NCBI RefSeq assembly: GCF_014204945.1
Contig: NZ_JACHMN010000002.1
Span: 1,254,503-1,318,502 of the forward strand
DNA length: 64,000 nt
Direction of reading: 5' to 3'
Origin: Allocatelliglobosispora scoriae
Lineage (GTDB): Bacteria > Actinomycetota > Actinomycetes > Mycobacteriales > Micromonosporaceae
Shown here: one piece after another, positions 58,959 through 64,000 of the stretch
Numbering within the stretch: the first letter of the stretch is position 1
How the letters are laid out: every line of letters starts with the position of its first letter
Made by a program: the position numbers and the translations under genes
Notes under the pieces: model-generated
Told to the model about the DNA's origin: nothing
Databases searched by the model: none
The model's input: the letters and a program-made list of their open reading frames with translations, nothing else

Positions 58959-60314
58959 ATGGACCGACGTACGTTCGGCAAATCAGCAGCCGCGCTGCTG
59001 ATCGCCGGCTCGGCATTGCTCACCGCCGCCTGCGGCACCGACGAGGACAAGACCGCAGCGGGCGGTCCGGTGACCCTGGTCGTCAACGGCCTCCCGCCGT
59101 CGACCGACGCGGTGAACCGGGCCAACTTCGAGGCCGACGTCAAGGCGTTCGAGGCGAAGTACCCGAACATCAAGATCAGTGCCAAAGAGGGTTTCATGGA
59201 CCCGCAGACCTTCAGCACCAAGCTGGCGGGCGGGCAGCTCGAGGACGTGTTCTACGTCTACTTCACCGACCCGCAGGCGCTGATCGCCAAGAAGCAGGTC
59301 AGCGACATCTCCTCCTACCTCGGTGACTTCCCGGTCATCAAGGACGTCAAGCCCTCGCTCATGAAGGTCTTCTCCGGCCCGGACGGCAAGGTCTACGGCC
59401 TCCCCTCGGCCAACTACTCCCTCGGCCTCGTCTACAGCCGCACGCTGTTCACCAAGGCCGGTCTCGACCCGAACAGCCCGCCCAAGACCTGGGAAGAGGT
59501 CCGGGAGTACGCCAAGAAGATCGCCGCCCTCGGCACCGGGTACGTCGGCTACGGCGACTACAGCAAGAGCAACACCGGTGGCTGGCACTTCACCGCCGAG
59601 ACCTACTCCGTGGGTGGCGACATCGCGGTGAAGGACGGCGACACCTGGAAGGCCGCCTTCAACAACGACAAGGGCAAGCAGGTCCTCCAGCAGCTCAAGG
59701 ACATGCGCTGGACGGACAACACGATGGGCCAGCGCCAGCTGCTCGAGTGGGCCGACCTGCTGCAGATGATGGCCGGCGGCAAGCTCGGCATGTACGTCGG
59801 CTCGGGCGACAACCTGCCCGCGATCGTCAACCAGTTCAAGGGCAAGTACGAGGACCTGGGCCTCGGCGCCATCCCCGGCGGTCAGGCGACCCTCGGCGGC
59901 GGCGACGGCTACATGTTCAAGGCCGGCCTCAGCGCTGAGAAGATCAAGGCCGGTCTGACCTGGCTGACCTTCAAGTCGGTCAACCCCGACCGGATCGACG
60001 CCGACAACGCCAAGGCCGCCGCCGCCAAGCAGCCCGTGGGTGCGCCGGAGCCGAACATCTGGACCGGCGCGTCGGAGCAGAAGCTCATCGACGCCACCAA
60101 GAAGCACGCCAACATCCCGTCGGAGAACTTCGCCCCGTTCGTGACCGGCAGCGCCTCGATCCAGCTCAAGCTCGAGCCGCCGCTGGCCCAGCAGGTCTAC
60201 GCCGTGCTCGACACCGTGATGCAGAAGGTCCTCACCGACAAGAACGCCGACATCGACGCCCTGCTCGCCGCTGCTGAGAAGCAGGTCAACCAGGTTCTCG
60301 CAGCCGCGAAGTAG
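58959..60314 (+). CDS. Extracellular carbohydrate-binding lipoprotein
   Basis: 451 residues. A twin-arginine-like MDRRTFGKS, hydrophobic region and lipobox LLTAAC give a lipid-anchored protein. The body is a family 1 solute-binding fold (VKAFEAKYPNIKISAKEGF ... WTGASEQKLIDATKK). No permease genes follow directly; the GH87 gene comes next after a strong hairpin. It likely binds glucan oligosaccharides released by that enzyme. Confidence 0.9.
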   Translation: MDRRTFGKSAAALLIAGSALLTAACGTDEDKTAAGGPVTLVVNGLPPSTDAVNRANFEADVKAFEAKYPNIKISAKEGFMDPQTFSTKLAGGQLEDVFYVYFTDPQALIAKKQVSDISSYLGDFPVIKDVKPSLMKVFSGPDGKVYGLPSANYSLGLVYSRTLFTKAGLDPNSPPKTWEEVREYAKKIAALGTGYVGYGDYSKSNTGGWHFTAETYSVGGDIAVKDGDTWKAAFNNDKGKQVLQQLKDMRWTDNTMGQRQLLEWADLLQMMAGGKLGMYVGSGDNLPAIVNQFKGKYEDLGLGAIPGGQATLGGGDGYMFKAGLSAEKIKAGLTWLTFKSVNPDRIDADNAKAAAAKQPVGAPEPNIWTGASEQKLIDATKKHANIPSENFAPFVTGSASIQLKLEPPLAQQVYAVLDTVMQKVLTDKNADIDALLAAAEKQVNQVLAAAK

Positions 60315-60321
60315 TCAGGCC

Positions 60322-60361
60322 GGTCCCGGGCCGCTCCACCGCCTCGTGTCGGCCCGGGACC
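60322..60361 (+). terminator. Hairpin after the binding-protein gene
   Basis: Perfect 12-bp arms GGTCCCGGGCCG and CGGCCCGGGACC, 16-base loop, seven bases after the stop. It could end or partly stop transcription so that the binding protein is made in excess over the downstream GH87 gene, and would protect the upstream mRNA. Confidence 0.75.
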
Positions 60362-60495
60362 ACACCTCTCGCGGGATTCACCCGCACCCTGTCGCACCAC
60401 ATCCGCACTCGGGCCGATCCGCTCCGGCCGGAGTGCCGGGTGCTGCTCGAAAACTCCCTGCACCGTCCCGCTCCCCCGCAGCGAAGGAGTACACC

Positions 60496-63432
60496 ATGCA
60501 CCTCGCCGTTAGATCCCGGGTCCGCGCCCGCTTCACGGCCGCCTTGGCCGCCGCAGCCGTGACCGTCGCGGCCGCCGCCTGGGCCGCCCTGCCCGCCGAG
60601 GCCGCCACCACCACCTACCAGGCCGAGAGCGCCGCCCGCGCCGGTGGCACCGTGGTCGCCACCGACCACACCGGATACACCGGCACCGGCTTCGTCGGCG
60701 GATACACCGACGGCAACAAGGGCAACGCCAACCTGACCTTCACGGTCAACGCGGCCGGGGCAGGCGGTTACGACCTGTCGCTGCGCTACGCCAACGGCAC
60801 CGGTTCGCAGATGTCGCTCTCGCTCTACGTCAACGGCACCAAGATCCGTCAGACCACCCTGCCGGCCACGGCGAACTGGGACACCTGGGGCACCCGGGTC
60901 GAGACGGTGACGCTGGCCAACGGGAACAGCTCGGTGGCGTACAAATTCGATGCCTCTGATTCCGGCAACGTCAACCTGGACTCGCTGACGGTGAGCAACG
61001 TCGCGGCTCCGCCTGCGGGCACGCTGCAGGCCGAGTCGGCCGCGCTGACCGGCGGCACCGGCGTCGCCACGGACCACAGTGGATACAACGGGTCCGGCTT
61101 CGTCGGCGGATACACCGACGGCAACAAGGGCAACGCGAACACGACCTTCACCACCAGCGTGACCTACGCGGGCAGCGCCACGGTGACGATCCGCTACGCC
61201 AACGGCACCGGCGCGCAGATGTCGCTGTCCCTCTACGCCAACGGCACCAAGATCGGCCAGACCCTGCTCCCGGCGACCGCCAACTGGGACACCTGGGGCA
61301 CGAAGGCCGAGACGGTCCCCCTCAACGCGGGCAGCAACACGATCGCGCTGAAGTTCGACACGACCGACTCCGGCAACATCAACCTCGACCAGATCACGGT
61401 CGCGGGCGCCGCCTCCCCCGCGCCCACCACCAGCCCGTCCACGCCGCCGGTGACCACCGGCTTCGAACTGGAGGGCGGCCACCTCTCCGGCGGGGCGTCC
61501 ACCGCCACCTCCACCGGCGGTTACACCGGCACCGGTTACGCCACCGGCTTCACCGCCGTCGGGTCGCGGGTCATCCGCACCGTGAACGTCACGGCCGCGG
61601 GCAACGCGACGACCACGCTGCGGTACGCCAACAGCAGCGGCTCGGCCAAGCAGCTCAGCGTCTATGTCAACGGGCTCAAGTCCGGCACGATCGCGCTGCC
61701 GGCCGGGTCGGGCTGGCTCACCGCCACTCAGACCCTCGCGCTGCGGTCGGGCGTCAACATCATCGGCTACCAGTTCGACAGCGGCGACTCCGGCAACGTC
61801 TCCCTCGACAACGTGGGTGTCTCGGGTTCCGCGGCGCTCGCCACCCGGGGCGCCACCGTGCCGTTCACGCAGTATGAAGCCGAGAACGGCAGCACCAACG
61901 CCAGCGTCGTCGGGCCGAGCCGGGCCTACCTGACCGAGGCGAGCGAAGCCTCCGGCCGCCGGGCGGTCCGCCTCGCGAGCACCGGGCAGTACGTCCAGTT
62001 CACGCTCACCAAGCCGGCGAACTCGATCGTCGTGCGCTACTCGATCCCCGACAACGCGGCGGGCACCGGCATCACCGCGCCGCTCGCCTTCTACGCCAAC
62101 GGCACCAAGGTCCAGGACCTCTCGCTGAGCTCCACCTACAGCTGGGTCTACGGCGCCTACCCCTACAACAACGCGCCCTCGGGCGGCGAGGGGCACCGCT
62201 TCTTCGACGACGTACGGGCCACCACGCCGAGCTACCCGGCGGGCACCGTCATCAAGCTGCAGAAGGACGCCTCGTCGACCGCCGCCTACTACACGATCGA
62301 CCTGATCGAGACCGAGCAGGTCGCGGCGGCGCTCACGGCTCCGGCCGGGTACCTGTCGATCACGTCCTACGGCGCGGTCGCGGGCGACGCAGGGGACGAC
62401 ACCAACGCGTTCAACAGCGCCATCTCGGCGGCTGCGGGCGGCAGCAAGGGCGTCTGGATCCCGAGCGGCACCTTCATCGTCAACGCGCGGATCAACCTCG
62501 CCGGTGTCGCCGTCCGCGGTGCGGGCACCTGGTACAGCGTCGTCAAGGGCACCAACGGCAAGGGCGGGTTCTTCGCCACCGGCTCCAACACGACGCTCGC
62601 CGATTTCACCTTCGCCGGTGACGTCCGCTACCGCGACGACAGCGCCTTCGACACCGCGATCGAGGGCAACTTCGGCACCGGCTCGCTCATCTTCAACGTG
62701 TGGATGGAGCACGCCAAGGTCGGCATGTGGATCAGCTCCGGTACCAACGGCCTCTACGGCGTCGCCCTGCGCATCCGCAACACCTTCGCCGACGGCGTCA
62801 ACCTCAACGACAACGTCGTCAACACCCGGATCGACCAGAGCGTGCTGCGCAACACCGGCGACGACGCCCTGGCGATGTGGTCGCACGCGGCGTCGGTGAC
62901 GAACAGCGCGTTCACCTTCAACACCGCGGTGCTGCCGATGCTCGCCAACCCGGCGGCCATCTACGGCGGCAACGGCAACCGGATCGAGGACAACCTCTTC
63001 GCCGATGTCGTCTACGCCGGCTCCGGCATCGCGATCAGCACCTGGCACGAGTCGCAGCCCTTCGCCGGGACGACGCTGGTCTCCCGCAACACGGTGACCC
63101 GGGGCAGCGGTTACGAGCGCAACTGGGGCTCGTCGCTCGGCGCGCTGTGGGTCTACGCCGAGGCGCGGGACATCACCACTCCGGTGATCTTCTCGAACAT
63201 CGACGTCATCGACAGCACCTACCAGGGCATCCTGCTCAGCTATGCCCGCACGATCTCCAACCTGACCTTCGACCACGTCACCGTCAACGGCGCCGGGACA
63301 TACGGCATCGAGCTCAACGCGGCCGGCAGCGCCACCGTCAACTACGTCACCGTCACCGGCGCCGCCAGCGGCGGGCTGCTCAACAGCACCGGCTACACGC
63401 TGATCCGCGGTCCCGGCAACAGCGGCTTCTGA
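60496..63432 (+). CDS. Secreted GH87-like alpha-1,3-glucanase (mycodextranase) with carbohydrate-binding modules
   Basis: 978 residues. A Sec signal peptide (cleavage after residue 36, PAEA). Three CBM6/35-type modules follow (about 40-160, 170-300, 315-445); the first two are near-duplicates sharing FVGGYTDGNKGNAN and LPATANWDTWG. A further module (YEAENGSTNAS) and a right-handed beta-helix (ITSYGAVAGDAGDDTNAFNSAI ... RNTGDDALAMWSHA) complete it, matching GH87 enzymes that cut alpha-1,3-glucan or nigeran, major fungal wall polymers. Start has GAAGGAGTACACC. Confidence 0.82.
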   Translation: MHLAVRSRVRARFTAALAAAAVTVAAAAWAALPAEAATTTYQAESAARAGGTVVATDHTGYTGTGFVGGYTDGNKGNANLTFTVNAAGAGGYDLSLRYANGTGSQMSLSLYVNGTKIRQTTLPATANWDTWGTRVETVTLANGNSSVAYKFDASDSGNVNLDSLTVSNVAAPPAGTLQAESAALTGGTGVATDHSGYNGSGFVGGYTDGNKGNANTTFTTSVTYAGSATVTIRYANGTGAQMSLSLYANGTKIGQTLLPATANWDTWGTKAETVPLNAGSNTIALKFDTTDSGNINLDQITVAGAASPAPTTSPSTPPVTTGFELEGGHLSGGASTATSTGGYTGTGYATGFTAVGSRVIRTVNVTAAGNATTTLRYANSSGSAKQLSVYVNGLKSGTIALPAGSGWLTATQTLALRSGVNIIGYQFDSGDSGNVSLDNVGVSGSAALATRGATVPFTQYEAENGSTNASVVGPSRAYLTEASEASGRRAVRLASTGQYVQFTLTKPANSIVVRYSIPDNAAGTGITAPLAFYANGTKVQDLSLSSTYSWVYGAYPYNNAPSGGEGHRFFDDVRATTPSYPAGTVIKLQKDASSTAAYYTIDLIETEQVAAALTAPAGYLSITSYGAVAGDAGDDTNAFNSAISAAAGGSKGVWIPSGTFIVNARINLAGVAVRGAGTWYSVVKGTNGKGGFFATGSNTTLADFTFAGDVRYRDDSAFDTAIEGNFGTGSLIFNVWMEHAKVGMWISSGTNGLYGVALRIRNTFADGVNLNDNVVNTRIDQSVLRNTGDDALAMWSHAASVTNSAFTFNTAVLPMLANPAAIYGGNGNRIEDNLFADVVYAGSGIAISTWHESQPFAGTTLVSRNTVTRGSGYERNWGSSLGALWVYAEARDITTPVIFSNIDVIDSTYQGILLSYARTISNLTFDHVTVNGAGTYGIELNAAGSATVNYVTVTGAASGGLLNSTGYTLIRGPGNSGF

Positions 63433-63465
63433 CCCCTCACTCCATCGATCAGAGAGCAGGTAACC

Positions 63466-64000
63466 GTGTCCGAGAACGTGACCCGCGACTGGTGGCGCAA
63501 CGCGGCCATCTACCAGGTCTACCCGCGTTCCTTCGCCGACGGCAACGGCGACGGGATCGGCGACCTCGCGGGCATCCGCGAACGGCTCGGTTACCTGCAC
63601 GACCTGGGCATCGACGCCATCTGGTTCAGCCCGTGGTACCCGTCGCCGATGGCCGACGCCGGGTACGACGTGGCCGACTACCGCGACATCGACCCGTCCT
63701 TCGGCACCCTCGCCGAGGCGGAGGCGCTGATCGCGGAGGCGCACGCGCTGGGCATCCGGCTCATCGTGGACATCGTGCCCAACCACTGCTCCAACGCGCA
63801 CGCCTGGTTCGTCGAGGCGCTCGCGTCACCGCCGGGATCACCGGCCCGGGACCGCTTCTGGTTCCGGGCCGGCCGGGGCGAGCACGGTGAGCTTCCCCCC
63901 AACGACTGGCGCGCCGACTTCGGCGGCGGCGCGTGGACCCGCCTGCCCGACGGGGAGTGGTACCTGCACCTGTTCTCCCCCGAGCAGCCCGACTTCCAGT
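63466..64000 (+). CDS. GH13 alpha-glucosidase (5' part only)
   Basis: The first 178 residues are present and the gene runs off the window. GTG with an AGAGCAGG site. Oligo-1,6-glucosidase/alpha-glucosidase family features: WWRNAAIYQVYPRSFADGNGDGIGDLAGI, GIDAIWFSPWYPSPMADAGYDVADY and DIVPNHCSN (conserved region I). It would hydrolyse the alpha-glucosides produced by the upstream GH87 enzyme, probably in the cytoplasm because no signal peptide is visible. Confidence 0.9.
   Translation, partial: MSENVTRDWWRNAAIYQVYPRSFADGNGDGIGDLAGIRERLGYLHDLGIDAIWFSPWYPSPMADAGYDVADYRDIDPSFGTLAEAEALIAEAHALGIRLIVDIVPNHCSNAHAWFVEALASPPGSPARDRFWFRAGRGEHGELPPNDWRADFGGGAWTRLPDGEWYLHLFSPEQPDFQ

Noticed and set aside
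60286-63801. 1171-codon open frame antisense to the GH87 and GH13 genes
   Set aside because: Low-complexity Gly/Val/Arg/Asp composition typical of the shadow frame of a GC-rich gene; the sense strand encodes clear domains.

Overview
The window is very GC-rich, uses many GTG starts and stop/start overlaps (ATGA, GTGA), and carries actinobacterial families throughout: an IdeR-type iron box, NarL-type sensor kinase/regulator pair, DUF2690 XRE protein, Tat lipoproteins and GH87 glucanase. This points to a soil actinomycete, most likely Micromonosporaceae. That placement is inferred from gene content and not from a marker gene. No rRNA, tRNA, CRISPR array, transposase, phage gene or replication origin was seen. 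No gene-free stretch exceeds about 270 bases.

Layout. 1-5.4 kb: NUDIX/NADAR pair, zinc metallopeptidase, FAD oxidoreductase, and an XRE/DUF2690 regulator divergent from a secreted M23 peptidase. 5.5-9.6 kb: RES-domain protein with a probable Imm51 immunity protein, enterochelin-esterase-like hydrolase, methyltransferase operon. 9.7-14 kb: NarL-type two-component system divergent from an ABC exporter. 14.2-18.9 kb: a tightly coupled three-gene GTPase cassette of unknown function, the best candidate for an undescribed system. 18.9-23 kb: TetR with two matching operators facing a FAD monooxygenase, then a C-terminally truncated flavohemoglobin-like protein followed by a Rieske ferredoxin and its reductase. 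23-27.9 kb: GlsB-like membrane protein, a GntR/PP2C/NUDIX operon, MBL hydrolase, ChaA antiporter. 28-34.4 kb: glutaminase-STAS and a PepA/AbgT/SLC13 operon. 34.6-37.6 kb: iron-regulated N-hydroxylase, and an XRE-TPR regulator with a 47-residue secreted-peptide gene at its 3' end. 37.7-45.9 kb: LacI-controlled carbohydrate locus (esterase, two permeases, binding lipoprotein, FAD oxidoreductase, Tat-exported propeller protein). 46-51 kb: frameshifted GNAT protein, EF-hand protein, reductase-like dehydrogenase, and a sigma-factor operon with an I36-domain membrane protein. 51-57 kb: nitrate reductase and transport operon containing a Rieske protein. 57-64 kb: LacI-controlled alpha-glucan locus (binding lipoprotein, GH87, GH13 running off the edge).

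Two kinds of repeated DNA stand out. First, long near-perfect hairpins sit just after gene ends. One family has five copies sharing an ACTCTTGAAGAGT core and another has two copies of about 125-138 bp; three more hairpins are single-copy here. Several genes take their stop codon from them. Second, a roughly 50-bp element is inserted in frame inside two unrelated proteins, three times in tandem in the esterase and once in the nitrate-locus membrane protein.
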